Below are positions 46,684-55,920 of a stretch of DNA of 64,000 nucleotides, in pieces (position 1 is the first letter of the stretch; each line of letters opens with the position of its first letter). The DNA comes from Salinicoccus roseus. Its GTDB lineage: Bacteria > Bacillota > Bacilli > Staphylococcales > Salinicoccaceae. The stretch lies in NCBI RefSeq assembly GCF_003814515.1, contig NZ_RKQJ01000001.1:434001-498000 (forward strand), in the 5' to 3' direction. A model generated the notes under the pieces. It was not told where the DNA came from. It made no database searches and saw nothing but the letters and a program-made list of their open reading frames with translations. Position numbers and translations under genes: made by a program.

Positions 46684-47683
46684 TGCGATCACTCCTTCTT
46701 ATTTCCTGGTTCCGGATGGAATACATCAGTCGGATGACTTCCTTGTACCCCATTATTTCAGGACCAATTATCATGAGATTCCCATCCATGCCATTGACGT
46801 TGAAATTCGTTGCAATGACCGAAATGGAATCATAATCCCGATTCAGCTCGTCACTGAAATATACGTCGACCCCATCTATTGTATTGAGATCGATGATATC
46901 ATTCAACTGATCCGATTCCATATCATCGTACAGCAGCTGTAATGTACTGATATCCGTGCTGATCTGGTGGATCAGATGATTGAAGCCGGAATGGCCGACC
47001 ACCTGCTGCGGTTCGCCTATTCCGTCAACGACCGCGTTGATGATGCTTGATTTGAGGGTGCCGAGCTGACGCCTGACACGTATCGCATGGATGATCGACG
47101 GCAGGCTGCTCACAGGCTGTCCATATGAGAGCACATTCATTTCATTACCAAGCTTTTCAAGCTCTGGAACAGTGACATTTCCATCCATTTCAACCGGTAT
47201 CTTTCTGATTGTTCCCGACTCAAGGACGATGATAAGGAGTAGTGTATTTGTGGTGATGGGTGTCAGAAAAAGACCTTTGACCGTTTCGTCCTCTTCGGAC
47301 AATGACACTTGTGTCAGATACTGTGTCGTATTGCTGATCATATCGGCCAGGGACCGGCTCATCTCATTGCGGTCCATATCCCCTCCCGCTTCCGGGATGA
47401 TGTTGAAATTCAGCTGGTCTTCGGATTCGCCGATCTGCTTGTTGAGCATATCTATATAGAAGCGCAGCGCCTTCCTAGAAGGAATCCTGCCGGCTGATGT
47501 ATGGGGTTTCGTCAGGAAGCCGTCAGCTTCCAGCCTGACCATTTCGTTTCTGACGGTCGCCGAAGAGATGTCAAGCCTGTACTTTTCAATCAGATGCTTG
47601 GAACTGATCGGCATCATAACCTTCAAAAAGTCATCGACAATTGAAAAAAGAATGATCTCCTGTCTCTGGGTTAAAATTGACAT
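46670..47683 (-). CDS. hrcA: Heat-inducible transcription repressor HrcA
   Basis: This 337-residue repressor has an N-terminal winged helix (SSATVRNEMVRLEADGFL) and a GAF-like inserted domain. It binds CIRCE and needs GroESL to stay active in other Firmicutes. The start is GTG 47686 or ATG 47683, both unusually close to GAGGTG, so initiation is tight against the CIRCE element. It heads hrcA-grpE-dnaK. Confidence 0.94.
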   Translation of the reverse strand: MSILTQRQEIILFSIVDDFLKVMMPISSKHLIEKYRLDISSATVRNEMVRLEADGFLTKPHTSAGRIPSRKALRFYIDMLNKQIGESEDQLNFNIIPEAGGDMDRNEMSRSLADMISNTTQYLTQVSLSEEDETVKGLFLTPITTNTLLLIIVLESGTIRKIPVEMDGNVTVPELEKLGNEMNVLSYGQPVSSLPSIIHAIRVRRQLGTLKSSIINAVVDGIGEPQQVVGHSGFNHLIHQISTDISTLQLLYDDMESDQLNDIIDLNTIDGVDVYFSDELNRDYDSISVIATNFNVNGMDGNLMIIGPEIMGYKEVIRLMYSIRNQEIRRSDRSDRE

Positions 47684-47690
47684 CACCTCA

Positions 47691-47717
47691 TTAGCACTCT
47701 ATATCCTTAAGTGCCAA
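47691..47717 (-). promoter_or_regulatory. CIRCE operator (HrcA binding site)
   Basis: On the minus strand TTGGCACTT-N9-GAGTGCTAA matches the consensus TTAGCACTC-N9-GAGTGCTAA with two changes in the upstream arm and a perfect downstream arm. It lies just after the -10 box and adjacent to the hrcA start. Confidence 0.9.
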
Positions 47718-47721
47718 TATT

Positions 47722-47750
47722 AATTTATCAAAATGGTCAAAGTATGTCAA
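47722..47750 (-). promoter_or_regulatory. Sigma-A promoter of the hrcA-grpE-dnaK operon
   Basis: On the minus strand TTGACA (47750-47745) and TAAATT (47727-47722) have a 17-bp spacer, immediately upstream of CIRCE. Confidence 0.8.
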
Positions 47751-47783
47751 TCCTTATGTTCGATAATTGCCGAAAACCCAATT

Positions 47784-48899
47784 TTAGAGCAGGAACTCCA
47801 TGAATACGGTGTTTCCGACCAGACGCCCCTTCTCCGTCAGGGAGATGAAACCATCCCTTTCCTGAAGGTGCCCCTTTCCGATTTCCTGTTCGAGCACGGA
47901 TCCATACACATCACCCATCGGGCGGCTGAACTTCCTGTCGAACCTTGCGATTTCGACGCCCCTGTTCATACGGAGGCCAAGGAACATCTCCTCCTCCATC
48001 TGCGCCTTCTCATCGAGCGGCAGGGTTTCCTTGACGACACTGCCCGTCTCCTTCATGGACTGGATATAATGGTTGACCGGCTTGATATTGTAGTACCGCG
48101 TCCCGCCGACATACCCATGACTGCCTGCCCCGGTGCCATAGTAGGGTGCGTTCAGCCAATACGTCTTGTTGTGGGCAGATTCGTACTGCGGCGTCGAAAA
48201 ATTGGATATCTCATACTGCGGGTAGCCGCGCTCTGCCAGGGCTTCGATGATATGGAAGTACTTCTCCCCTTCCGCCGAATCATCATCCACCTGCATCCGT
48301 CCTTTCCTGATCTGGTTGTAGAACACCGTATGCGGTTCGATGATAAGCGAATACCAGGAGATGTGCTTCGGTTTGAGGCGTTCGATGTGGCGCAGGCTGT
48401 CTTCTATATCTTCCATCGTTTCCCCAGGCAGATTATACATCAGATCAAGCGAATAGTTGTCGAGGCCGATCTTCTCCATATGATTGATGGCATTGAATAT
48501 ATCATCATAGCCGTGGGAACGGCCGAGCACTTTCAGAAGGTCTTCATTGAATGTCTGCACACCAAGGCTGATGCGGTTCACACCGTAGCTTTTGAGCACA
48601 TCGAGTTTCCCCGGCGTCAGTTCATCAGGATTGGCCTCGAACGTGAACTCATCCGTCACCGTGAATTTCCCGGTGACCACTTCAAGCAGACGGGCAAGCT
48701 GCGCCTCCGTCAATGCCGTCGGTGTGCCCCCGCCGACAAAGATCGTCTTCATGCAGTCCTCCCCGATCATTTCGATCTCGCGGATCAGTGCATCCAGATA
48801 GTCGTCGACCGGCTGATTTTTGATCAGTACCTTGTTGAAGTCGCAGTACGTGCATATGCGGTTGCAAAAGGGAATATGAATATAAAGACTCTCGACCAT
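47784..48899 (-). CDS. hemW: Radical-SAM haem chaperone HemW
   Basis: This 371-residue protein of the HemN/HemW family has the cluster motif YIHIPFCNRICTYCDFNK (CX3CX2C), then VGGGTPTALTEAQL and a C-terminal HemW domain. It lacks the coproporphyrinogen-oxidase features of HemN and is thought to deliver haem. TGGAGTGG supports ATG 48899. It lies between lepA and hrcA, the usual Firmicute place. Confidence 0.93.
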   Translation of the reverse strand: MVESLYIHIPFCNRICTYCDFNKVLIKNQPVDDYLDALIREIEMIGEDCMKTIFVGGGTPTALTEAQLARLLEVVTGKFTVTDEFTFEANPDELTPGKLDVLKSYGVNRISLGVQTFNEDLLKVLGRSHGYDDIFNAINHMEKIGLDNYSLDLMYNLPGETMEDIEDSLRHIERLKPKHISWYSLIIEPHTVFYNQIRKGRMQVDDDSAEGEKYFHIIEALAERGYPQYEISNFSTPQYESAHNKTYWLNAPYYGTGAGSHGYVGGTRYYNIKPVNHYIQSMKETGSVVKETLPLDEKAQMEEEMFLGLRMNRGVEIARFDRKFSRPMGDVYGSVLEQEIGKGHLQERDGFISLTEKGRLVGNTVFMEFLL

Positions 48900-48916
48900 T
48901 TTTTCCACTCCATTCA

Positions 48917-48943
48917 AAAGTAAAAGCCACTTGATAGTGGCTT
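48917..48943 (-). terminator. Hairpin terminator after lepA
   Basis: On the minus strand AAGCCACT-ATCA-AGTGGCTT is followed by TTACTTTT, directly after the lepA stop and before hemW. It is probably partial, as hemW follows closely. Confidence 0.7.
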
Positions 48944-50767
48944 CTACTCTTCATCCATTTTAAGTACAGAAAGGAATGCCTCCTGAGGTATTTCGACATT
49001 TCCGACTGCCTTCATTTTCTTCTTTCCTTCCTTCTGCTTCTCAAGCAGTTTGCGCTTCCGGCTGATGTCCCCGCCGTAGCACTTGGAAAGTACGTTCTTG
49101 CCCATCGATTTGATGTTCGTCCGGGCGATGACCTTGTTTCCGATTGCCGCCTGGACCGGCACTTCGAACTGCTGGCGCGGAATGAGGGTCTTAAGCTTCT
49201 CCACGATATTCTTGCCCCGGTCGTATGCAAAGTCGCGGTGGACGATGATGCTGAGTGCGTCGACTTTCTCGTTATTAAGCAGTATATCCATCTTGACCAG
49301 CCTGCTTTCCTGGTAGCCGATGAGTTCATAGTCGAATGAAGCGTAGCCCTTCGTCTGACTCTTGAGCTGATCGAAGAAGTCGAACACCACTTCCGACAGA
49401 GGAATTTCGTAGATGATGTTGACGCGGATGTCATCCAGATAATCCATGTTGACGAAGTTGCCGCGCTTCTTCTGGCAAAGCTCCATCACTGCTCCGACAT
49501 ATTCATTCGGCACCATGACCGTGGACTTGACGTAAGGTTCCTCGATGTGGTCGATCTTCTGCGGATCCGGCATTTCTGCAGGGTTATCCACCGTCATCAC
49601 CGAATCGTCCGTCATGTACACTTCATATATCACTGAAGGTGCAGTCGCAATCAGCTCGATGCCGAATTCACGCTCGATGCGTTCCTGGACGATCTCCATA
49701 TGGAGCAGACCGAGGAATCCGGTACGGAAACCGAAGCCAAGTGCCTGGGATGTCTCCGGCTCGTAGACGAGGGAGGAGTCGTTCAGTTCAAGCTTCTCGA
49801 GCGCCTCACGCAGGTCGTTGTATTTGCCCGTGTCAATCGGATAGATGCCGCAGTAGACCATCGGGTTCATCTTCTTATAGCCTTCAAGCGGTGTTTCCGC
49901 CGGATTGTTGGCCAGGGTTATCGTGTCTCCGACGCGGGAATCGCTGACATTCTTCACGGATGCCATGAGGTAGCCGACGTCTCCGACGGTCAGCTCCTTC
50001 ACAGGCAGCGGCTTTGGTGTGTTGATGCCGACTTCGGCCACTTCAAATTCCTTGCCGGTCGCCATCATTTTGATCTTGTCGCCCGGTTTCACGGTCCCTT
50101 CCATGATCCGTATGGAGGAGATGACACCCCGGTATGGATCGAAGACAGAGTCGAAGATCAGTGCCTTGAGCGGTGCGGACGGGTCTCCTGCAGGAGCAGG
50201 GACAGTCTTGACGACGCGCTCCAGAATCTCCTCGATGCCGATGTTCGCCTTTGCAGAGGCACGGATGGCCTCGTCCTTGTCGAGCCCGATGACGTCCTCC
50301 ACTTCCTGGGCAATCCGGTCGGGATCCGCTGCAGGCAGGTCGATCTTGTTGATGACTGGAATCAGTTCGAGATCGTTATCCAATGCCAGATATACATTGG
50401 CAAGCGTCTGCGCTTCGATGCCCTGTGCCGCGTCCACGACAAGCACAGCCCCTTCACATGCTGCAAGGGATCTCGAGACCTCGTATGTAAAGTCGACATG
50501 CCCCGGTGTATCGATCAGGTGGAAGATGTAGTCTTCCCCATCCTTGGCCGTATATTTAAGCTGTACCGCATTCAGTTTGATTGTGATGCCGCGCTCACGC
50601 TCCAGATCCATCGAATCCAGGAGCTGCGCTTTCATCTCCCTTGATGTGACGGACTTGGTGTTTTCAAGAATACGGTCTGCGAGTGTACTCTTGCCGTGAT
50701 CAATATGGGCGATGATTGAAAAGTTCCTTATTTTTTCCTGACGTTTCAAACGCTCTTGATCATTCAT
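48944..50767 (-). CDS. lepA: Elongation factor 4 (LepA)
   Basis: This 607-residue translational GTPase has G1 [15 protein letters not shown]2/switch region [14 protein letters not shown]3 DTPGHVDF and G4 [10 protein letters not shown], followed by EF-G-like domains and the LepA-specific C-terminal domain ([20 protein letters not shown]). It can back-translocate ribosomes or aid 30S biogenesis. Confidence 0.97.
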   Translation of the reverse strand: MNDQERLKRQEKIRNFSIIAHIDHGKSTLADRILENTKSVTSREMKAQLLDSMDLERERGITIKLNAVQLKYTAKDGEDYIFHLIDTPGHVDFTYEVSRSLAACEGAVLVVDAAQGIEAQTLANVYLALDNDLELIPVINKIDLPAADPDRIAQEVEDVIGLDKDEAIRASAKANIGIEEILERVVKTVPAPAGDPSAPLKALIFDSVFDPYRGVISSIRIMEGTVKPGDKIKMMATGKEFEVAEVGINTPKPLPVKELTVGDVGYLMASVKNVSDSRVGDTITLANNPAETPLEGYKKMNPMVYCGIYPIDTGKYNDLREALEKLELNDSSLVYEPETSQALGFGFRTGFLGLLHMEIVQERIEREFGIELIATAPSVIYEVYMTDDSVMTVDNPAEMPDPQKIDHIEEPYVKSTVMVPNEYVGAVMELCQKKRGNFVNMDYLDDIRVNIIYEIPLSEVVFDFFDQLKSQTKGYASFDYELIGYQESRLVKMDILLNNEKVDALSIIVHRDFAYDRGKNIVEKLKTLIPRQQFEVPVQAAIGNKVIARTNIKSMGKNVLSKCYGGDISRKRKLLEKQKEGKKKMKAVGNVEIPQEAFLSVLKMDEE

Positions 50768-50803
50768 ATATCTTCCAACTTTCTCTTATTAGACAGTGGT
50801 TGT

Positions 50804-50832
50804 ATTATAACAACAAACATAATTTCATTCAA
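50804..50832 (-). promoter_or_regulatory. Promoter of lepA
   Basis: On the minus strand TTGAAT (50832-50827) and TATAAT (50809-50804) have a 17-bp spacer. It lies in the region divergent from rpsT. Confidence 0.72.
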
Positions 50833-50849
50833 TTCATTTTCCATTTATA

Positions 50850-50878
50850 TTGCATAACGGCGGGATATTTGATAAAAT
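50850..50878 (+). promoter_or_regulatory. Promoter of rpsT
   Basis: TTGCAT (50850-50855) and TAAAAT (50873-50878) have a 17-bp spacer, about 50 bp before the rpsT start. Confidence 0.7.
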
Positions 50879-50928
50879 ACTTTTTGTTGCAATAAAAGTT
50901 GTACAACTACAAGGTGGAGGTGAATGCA

Positions 50929-51174
50929 ATGCCTAACATTAAATCAGCAATCAAAAGAGTGAAGACTACTGAATCCGCTCATAATCAGAACATTGCCCAA
51001 AAAAGTGAGATGCGCACAGCTGTCAAACGCGCAATGACTGCTAAAGAAAATAATTCAGAAAACGTTGAAACACTCGTTTCAAACGCTGTGAAACACGTAG
51101 ATAAAGCTTCCAAGAAGAACTTGATCCACGGTAACAAAGCAGCACGTATGAAATCCAAGCTCATGGCAAAATAA
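50929..51174 (+). CDS. rpsT: 30S ribosomal protein S20
   Basis: This 81-residue basic helical protein (MPNIKSAIKRVKTTESAHNQ to NKAARMKSKLMAK) binds 16S rRNA. GGAGG lies before ATG 50929; the longer frame from 50899 is rejected. It is the usual plus-strand gene between lepA and holA and has its own promoter and terminator. Confidence 0.96.
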   Translation: MPNIKSAIKRVKTTESAHNQNIAQKSEMRTAVKRAMTAKENNSENVETLVSNAVKHVDKASKKNLIHGNKAARMKSKLMAK

Positions 51175-51198
51175 AACCTTCCACAGGAAGGTTTTTTT
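51173..51198 (+). terminator. Terminator after rpsT
   Basis: AAAACCTTCC-ACA-GGAAGGTTTT forms a 10-bp stem followed by a T run, overlapping the rpsT stop. Confidence 0.88.
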
Positions 51199-51218
51199 AT
51201 TTGCCGTAAATGAAGACA

Positions 51219-51246
51219 GCCCCCTTTAGTCATTCCTGAAGGGGGC
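51219..51246 (-). terminator. Hairpin after holA
   Basis: GCCCCCTT and AAGGGGGC form an 8-bp GC-rich stem. The minus-strand T tract is weak (TGTCTTC). Confidence 0.6.
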
Positions 51247-51251
51247 CGTTT

Positions 51252-52214
51252 TCATATCTCCATGATGAACAGTTCAAACAGGCTCTGCCTGTCCAGATAG
51301 CTGGATTTGAACTTGTAGTCGATGTCCCGGCATTTGACCATCTTTTGTTCAAGCTCCTCCTGCCGGTACTTCCTGACCTCGCGGCCGGCAAGCTTCACCC
51401 TGTACGGGTGGACCTTGAGGGATTTTGCAATGAAGTCCCCCTGATAGCCCTCACCCTGCATCAGCTTCACCTGGTAAAGCAGCCTGAGCTGGCTGATGAT
51501 GAGGTGCAAAAGCTGCATCGGCTCCTCATTCTGCAGGATGAGCACCCTGAGCAGCCTTACCGCTTCCGCCTTTCTGCCCGAGAGGATGAGGTCCGTCAGT
51601 TTGAAGATGTTCTGCTCCAGGCTGACGCTGACGATCTCCTCGACATCCTCCCTCGTGATGGTGTCCTCCACATACAGGAGCAGCTTTTCAAGCTCGTTGG
51701 TCACGTGATCATACTTGATGCCGACCAGCTGGATGAAGAGGTCGAGGGCTTCAGGCGCCATATCGACCTCCGCCTTCTCGGCCGTGCTTCTTATATGGCT
51801 GCGGACTTCCTGCTCGGTCATTTCGCTGATTTCCGTCACTTTCCCCTTCGACTTCATCAGTTTGGTGATCTTCTTCCTGTTGTCCAGCTGTTCGCTGTAT
51901 ACTTTGAAGATGATGAGCGTATCATCATTCTTATTGTTGATGTATTCCACAAGCAGGTCGATATTGTGTTCGACTTCCGAGCGCACTTTGGCCCCGGTGA
52001 AGGAAAAGGCATCCTCCACGATGACGGCTTTCGCATCCGAGAGGAACGGCAATGTCTGCGCTTCCTCTATAATGGCTTCAACCGGTGTCTCTTTATAATT
52101 CAGGGTGACTATGCTGAAGGCATCCGGCTCTTTGACATAGGACTGTGCCAATATCTTTGCCTTTTCGGAAATCCTCATGGTGTTGCTACCGTATATTAGC
52201 TGTAATCGTTCCAT
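51252..52214 (-). CDS. holA: DNA polymerase III subunit delta
   Basis: This 320-residue clamp-loader subunit has IVTLNYKETPVEAIIEEAQ and LPFLSDAKAVIVEDA in the N-terminal domain, and NEEPMQLLHLIISQLRLLYQ in the C-terminal collar domain. It opens the beta clamp with the tau and delta-prime subunits. It is the B. subtilis YqeN equivalent and divergent from yqzM. Confidence 0.93.
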   Translation of the reverse strand: MERLQLIYGSNTMRISEKAKILAQSYVKEPDAFSIVTLNYKETPVEAIIEEAQTLPFLSDAKAVIVEDAFSFTGAKVRSEVEHNIDLLVEYINNKNDDTLIIFKVYSEQLDNRKKITKLMKSKGKVTEISEMTEQEVRSHIRSTAEKAEVDMAPEALDLFIQLVGIKYDHVTNELEKLLLYVEDTITREDVEEIVSVSLEQNIFKLTDLILSGRKAEAVRLLRVLILQNEEPMQLLHLIISQLRLLYQVKLMQGEGYQGDFIAKSLKVHPYRVKLAGREVRKYRQEELEQKMVKCRDIDYKFKSSYLDRQSLFELFIMEI

Positions 52215-52306
52215 TTAACGTCACTCCTGTATTAATTGTAAATCCATTATAGCTTTTTTATAATAAATATCCTATACTATTAGTGATATGTTTAGGAGGT
52301 TATCTC

Positions 52307-52441
52307 ATGAATAAATTCGAAAAGCATGTACAATCAAAGAACAATGATGTCGTCGATTCCGGACTCGGCTTCATCGTCGGATTCCTTGGGCTTACTGTAA
52401 TCTACGTCATCGCCCAGATCTTCCAGATTGTTGCCGGATAG
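52307..52441 (+). CDS. yqzM: YqzM family small membrane protein
   Basis: This 44-residue protein reads MNKFEKHVQSKNNDVVDSGL, then a helix FIVGFLGLTVIYVIAQIFQI. It matches the YqzM family in the conserved place between holA and comEC. TTAGGAGG precedes ATG 52307. The function is unknown. Confidence 0.85.
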   Translation: MNKFEKHVQSKNNDVVDSGLGFIVGFLGLTVIYVIAQIFQIVAG

Positions 52442-52469
52442 AAGAGCTGATCATTCAGCTCTTTTTTTT
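52442..52469. terminator. Bidirectional terminator between yqzM and comEC
   Basis: AAGAGCTGA and TCAGCTCTT form the stem with TTTTTTT on the plus side. It overlaps the last codons of comEC. Confidence 0.85.
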
Positions 52470-54691
52470 ATGCAGTGATTGAGCGATGGATCAAGCTTCG
52501 TTTCGATGCACATCTCCCTGCCGTCGATCCTAAAACGCACCATGCCGTGCTTCGATGTATCAAGAATGGCCATACCCCCTGCCCGCTCCAAGACCTCACG
52601 GTGCGGATGCCCATACCGGTTCCCCGCCCCAGCGGATATGAGGCCATAAGTGAAATCCGAATTGGCAATGAAATATTCTCCTGTGGATGTGTCCGAACCA
52701 TGATGTGCAAGCTTCAGCACATCCGCTTCAATCCGGCCTGCCTCGCCCACCCACAACTGCTCCATCTCTTCATCCGTATCCCCTGTAAAAAGGAAACTGT
52801 AGGACCCGGTGTCCACTTCCAGTACCAGTGAATTCCTGTTCGGATCATCATCACTGTGCGCAGGTCCGGGGAAAAGCCGTCTGATGGCGATATCCCCCAC
52901 CTGCAGCTCCCTGGTTTGAAGTGCATCTACGACCGTTCCCCGAAAATCATCGGGCATCTCTTCATGCCACACCTGGAAGCCGGGATCGTTGGGGTTCACG
53001 TATATGTGGTCCACAGACATCTTTCCGATGATATGATGCGCCTCCCCCACATGATCCAGGTCGAAATGCGACAGGACCATCATATCGATGCGGTCGATTC
53101 CCGCTTCCTTGAGATATGGGAGGACGGTCTGGTCGGAGAGCATCTGTCCCGCATCCCGATAATAATATCTGCCGCCCGTATCGATGAGGAGGACGGAGCG
53201 GTTCCGGTGATCCTCTATGACGAATGCATCCCCCTGGCCGACATCCACCATTGTAACAGTAAAGTCATCGTGGGGAATACGGTCGATCAGAAATATTGAT
53301 AGGATGAAGCATGCAGAAAGCATCAGGAACCGCCTGACCTGCCTGAGACAGAGGGTCCGGATCATCCAGTAGGACAGGGTGCTCAGCAGGATGAGCCAGA
53401 ATGGCCCCAGGCTGCCCACCGATGTACGGTGGTCCATGCCGTCAGCGATCAGCGTGATCACATCCTTCAGAGTTCCGAAGACGAAAGCGTATCCTGCATC
53501 CACGACTTCAGGCAGGTGGGTGAAAACCATGATATTGAACAGTATGACCATCGGGAAGATGACGGAGGTGAAGATCGGTACAAAGATCATATTCATTGCA
53601 ATGCCGCTGATGCTCAGTTCATTGAACTGGTGGAGCAGGATGACCAGCGTGGATATCTCGGCGATCAGGGTGATGCCGAGCAGTTGGATGAAGAAGCCTG
53701 AGCCGCTCCAGTAATGGCGGCTCAGGATGATCATGAAGGTCGTGATGTAGGACAGTTGGAAGCCGGCATGGAGGACGATCCAAGGATTGATCACGACCTG
53801 CACCAGTGCAGAGAGCGAGATGACGGAAAGATACGGCTTTTTTCTTGTGAATGAAACAAGGAGCAGCGTCACCGTCATGAAGACTGCCCGAAAGACGCTC
53901 GGACTGAAGAAATTGAGGCACAGGAAGACCAGAAGTGCGGCAATCATCAACAGCTTGATCAAAGTGATGTCCAGCCTGAACCGGTTCAGTACATGGAACA
54001 GGATGGCAGTGATGAAGGCCACATGCGTGCCCGAGATGACATAGAGGTGATAGATGCCGAGCTTCTGCAGCTTATCGAAGAGCTCGGAGGTGATATATGA
54101 CTTGTTGCCGACGGATAGGGTGAGTATATCAAACTTATAGTCATGCACTGTCGACCCAAGCACGGCTTCCATATATCCGTCACGCATTTCTGCCAGCTGC
54201 ATGCCCCATGTCATGGGACCTGCCGCACATTGGCTTGAATCGACCGAATCGGCATATATGCGGCCATCCAGACCATTGACCTTCATGCGCACACGGTCAT
54301 CCTTCTTGATGAAATTCCGCTGCACTTCCGGCACCACCACTTCAAAAGGCCCCTGGCATACTGCCCCAACCGGGAGTTCTACCGCCTCCTCCATGTACAG
54401 GTCGTAGCGTCCGTCTTCATGGGCCACAGTATGTGCGACTCCATCCCGGTAGTACTTATAGCCAGTGACTGTCACGTTATCCACCATGGCGGGTGAATCG
54501 GTTTCAGGCAAAATAAAGACAGCCATTGCTACAATGGCTGTCGTTCCAAGATGGAAGAGAAGGAATGCCTTCCCCTCCATTCTTCTATGGCATATGAGAC
54601 TGGAAATGATGATGAAAAACACCGCCGGAACCGGCTGGGCATGCAGAATGTATCCATTGAGCACCGAAAGCAGTATGAGAAAAAGGATCAT
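52451..54691 (-). CDS. comEC: DNA uptake channel ComEC/Rec2
   Basis: This 746-residue membrane protein has two N-terminal helices, a DUF4131/OB-like region (about 60-190), the Competence transmembrane domain (about 205-475, starting LQKLGIYHLYVISGTHVAFI) and a C-terminal metallo-beta-lactamase-like domain with LSHFDLDHVGEAHHI and LLIDTGGRYYY. It carries single-stranded DNA across the membrane in transformation. It overlaps comEB by 4 bp. Confidence 0.94.
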   Translation of the reverse strand: MILFLILLSVLNGYILHAQPVPAVFFIIISSLICHRRMEGKAFLLFHLGTTAIVAMAVFILPETDSPAMVDNVTVTGYKYYRDGVAHTVAHEDGRYDLYMEEAVELPVGAVCQGPFEVVVPEVQRNFIKKDDRVRMKVNGLDGRIYADSVDSSQCAAGPMTWGMQLAEMRDGYMEAVLGSTVHDYKFDILTLSVGNKSYITSELFDKLQKLGIYHLYVISGTHVAFITAILFHVLNRFRLDITLIKLLMIAALLVFLCLNFFSPSVFRAVFMTVTLLLVSFTRKKPYLSVISLSALVQVVINPWIVLHAGFQLSYITTFMIILSRHYWSGSGFFIQLLGITLIAEISTLVILLHQFNELSISGIAMNMIFVPIFTSVIFPMVILFNIMVFTHLPEVVDAGYAFVFGTLKDVITLIADGMDHRTSVGSLGPFWLILLSTLSYWMIRTLCLRQVRRFLMLSACFILSIFLIDRIPHDDFTVTMVDVGQGDAFVIEDHRNRSVLLIDTGGRYYYRDAGQMLSDQTVLPYLKEAGIDRIDMMVLSHFDLDHVGEAHHIIGKMSVDHIYVNPNDPGFQVWHEEMPDDFRGTVVDALQTRELQVGDIAIRRLFPGPAHSDDDPNRNSLVLEVDTGSYSFLFTGDTDEEMEQLWVGEAGRIEADVLKLAHHGSDTSTGEYFIANSDFTYGLISAGAGNRYGHPHREVLERAGGMAILDTSKHGMVRFRIDGREMCIETKLDPSLNHCIKKRAE

Positions 54692-55149
54692 GGCTGCTTT
54701 TCAAAAGAATCGATGATGCTTGCCCTGTCGAAATCGATGCGTTCATAATGGACACCGGTCTTATCCAGCAGTTCCAGGGCGTATGGATGGTTCTTATAGT
54801 CTTCGGCATAGTATATGTATCGGATACCGGCCTGTATCAGCGACTTCGTGCAGTGTACACATGGGAAATGCGTGACATAGATGCTCGCCCCTTCCGTGGA
54901 CACGCCGAATTTGGAGCATTGGAGCAGTGCATTGATTTCCGCATGGATGGTCCTGATGCAGTGGCCTCCTTCAACGAGGCAGCCGACATCTATGCAGTGG
55001 GCCTCTCCCGATACGGATCCATTATAGCCACCGGCGATCACCCGGTTGTCCTTCACGATCGTCGTCCCCACCTTCAGCCGCTCACATGTCGAACGGAGGC
55101 TCAATAGGTGGCTCTGTGCCAGAAAGTACTGATGCCAGTCTATTCTCAT
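54688..55149 (-). CDS. comEB: ComEB, deoxycytidylate deaminase family
   Basis: This 153-residue zinc deaminase of the dCMP deaminase family has the catalytic HAE in IRTIHAEINALLQ, and the zinc cysteines in HFPCVHCTKSLIQAG. dCMP to dUMP conversion is likely; a role in competence is doubtful although the gene lies in the comE operon. Confidence 0.93.
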   Translation of the reverse strand: MRIDWHQYFLAQSHLLSLRSTCERLKVGTTIVKDNRVIAGGYNGSVSGEAHCIDVGCLVEGGHCIRTIHAEINALLQCSKFGVSTEGASIYVTHFPCVHCTKSLIQAGIRYIYYAEDYKNHPYALELLDKTGVHYERIDFDRASIIDSFEKQP

Positions 55150-55173
55150 TCTATCCCTCCTCTTGTCTGTCCA

Positions 55174-55788
55174 TTAATCTATTGTAATATAAGGTTCCAG
55201 ACTTTCAAATGTTTTATCGCCGATGCCGGGTATGTTCTTGATGTCTTCAAGTTTCATGAACAATCCGTGCTCCTCCCGATAATCGATGAAGAGCTGTGCC
55301 TTCTTCTCTCCGATGCCGTTCAATGTCACGAGCTCCTCCACCCCAGCGGTGTTGATGTTCACCTTTTCGCCGTCATCGGCGGTCGCGGGGCTTTCGGGCA
55401 CGGGGACATCCGCCTCCCCGACTTCTCCGGCCACAGGTACGTAGATCACCATCTCGTCCACAAGCTTCATGGACTGGTTGACGGTGAGGAGGTCTGCATC
55501 GGCCTCAAGCTGGGCCATCTCCAGCACATTTTTGACCCTGGCATCAGGCGGCAGCTCAAATACCCCCGGATACTTCACCGCACCCTTCACTTCCACAAAA
55601 ATGGTCGCCGCTTCCGTCGTCATCTCCTCCAGGGAGGGCTCTTCAATGGAGGATTCCGGCTGATAGGCCATCACCTCCACACCCTCATCGGCGGAAAGCA
55701 GGGCAAAGGCTGCAGCCACCAGCAGCAGGACGCCACCGCCGGCAATCCAAAATTTGTACTTCTCCCATATTGATCTGATATCCATCAT
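55174..55788 (-). CDS. comEA: Competence DNA-binding protein ComEA
   Basis: This 204-residue protein has one N-terminal membrane anchor (FWIAGGGVLLLVAAAFALL), an SLBB domain (about 70-135) and a C-terminal helix-hairpin-helix pair (VNINTAGVEELVTLNGIGEK and LEDIKNIPGIGDKTFESL). It binds incoming double-stranded DNA. GGAGG points to ATG 55788, with 55785 as an alternative. Confidence 0.94.
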   Translation of the reverse strand: MMDIRSIWEKYKFWIAGGGVLLLVAAAFALLSADEGVEVMAYQPESSIEEPSLEEMTTEAATIFVEVKGAVKYPGVFELPPDARVKNVLEMAQLEADADLLTVNQSMKLVDEMVIYVPVAGEVGEADVPVPESPATADDGEKVNINTAGVEELVTLNGIGEKKAQLFIDYREEHGLFMKLEDIKNIPGIGDKTFESLEPYITID

Positions 55789-55881
55789 GCCATTCTCCTC
55801 CATAAAAAACCTCTTTATATATATATATGGAGCAAAAAGGGCATTTTGATTTTTTTCGATGTCAAATAAATAAAAAAACTT

Positions 55882-55916
55882 GAGAAATAAAAATAACCCG
55901 GCTCAATAGCCGGGTT
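55882..55916 (-). terminator. Terminator after yqeM
   Basis: On the minus strand AACCCGGCT-ATTG-AGCCGGGTT is followed by ATTTTTATTT. It separates the yqeG-yqeM operon from comEA. Confidence 0.88.
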
Positions 55917-55920
55917 CATG

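Noticed and set aside
47733-48923. 396-codon plus-strand open frame opposite hemW
   Set aside because: It mirrors hemW exactly, gives a His/Arg-rich product without domains and has no ribosome-binding site. It is a GC-codon shadow.
49700-50644. 314-codon plus-strand open frame opposite lepA
   Set aside because: Shadow of lepA; low-complexity composition and no ribosome-binding site.
55817-55828. Alternating AT run as a microsatellite or mobile-element scar
   Set aside because: It is only about 12 bp, within an AT-rich promoter region, and has no flanking repeats.
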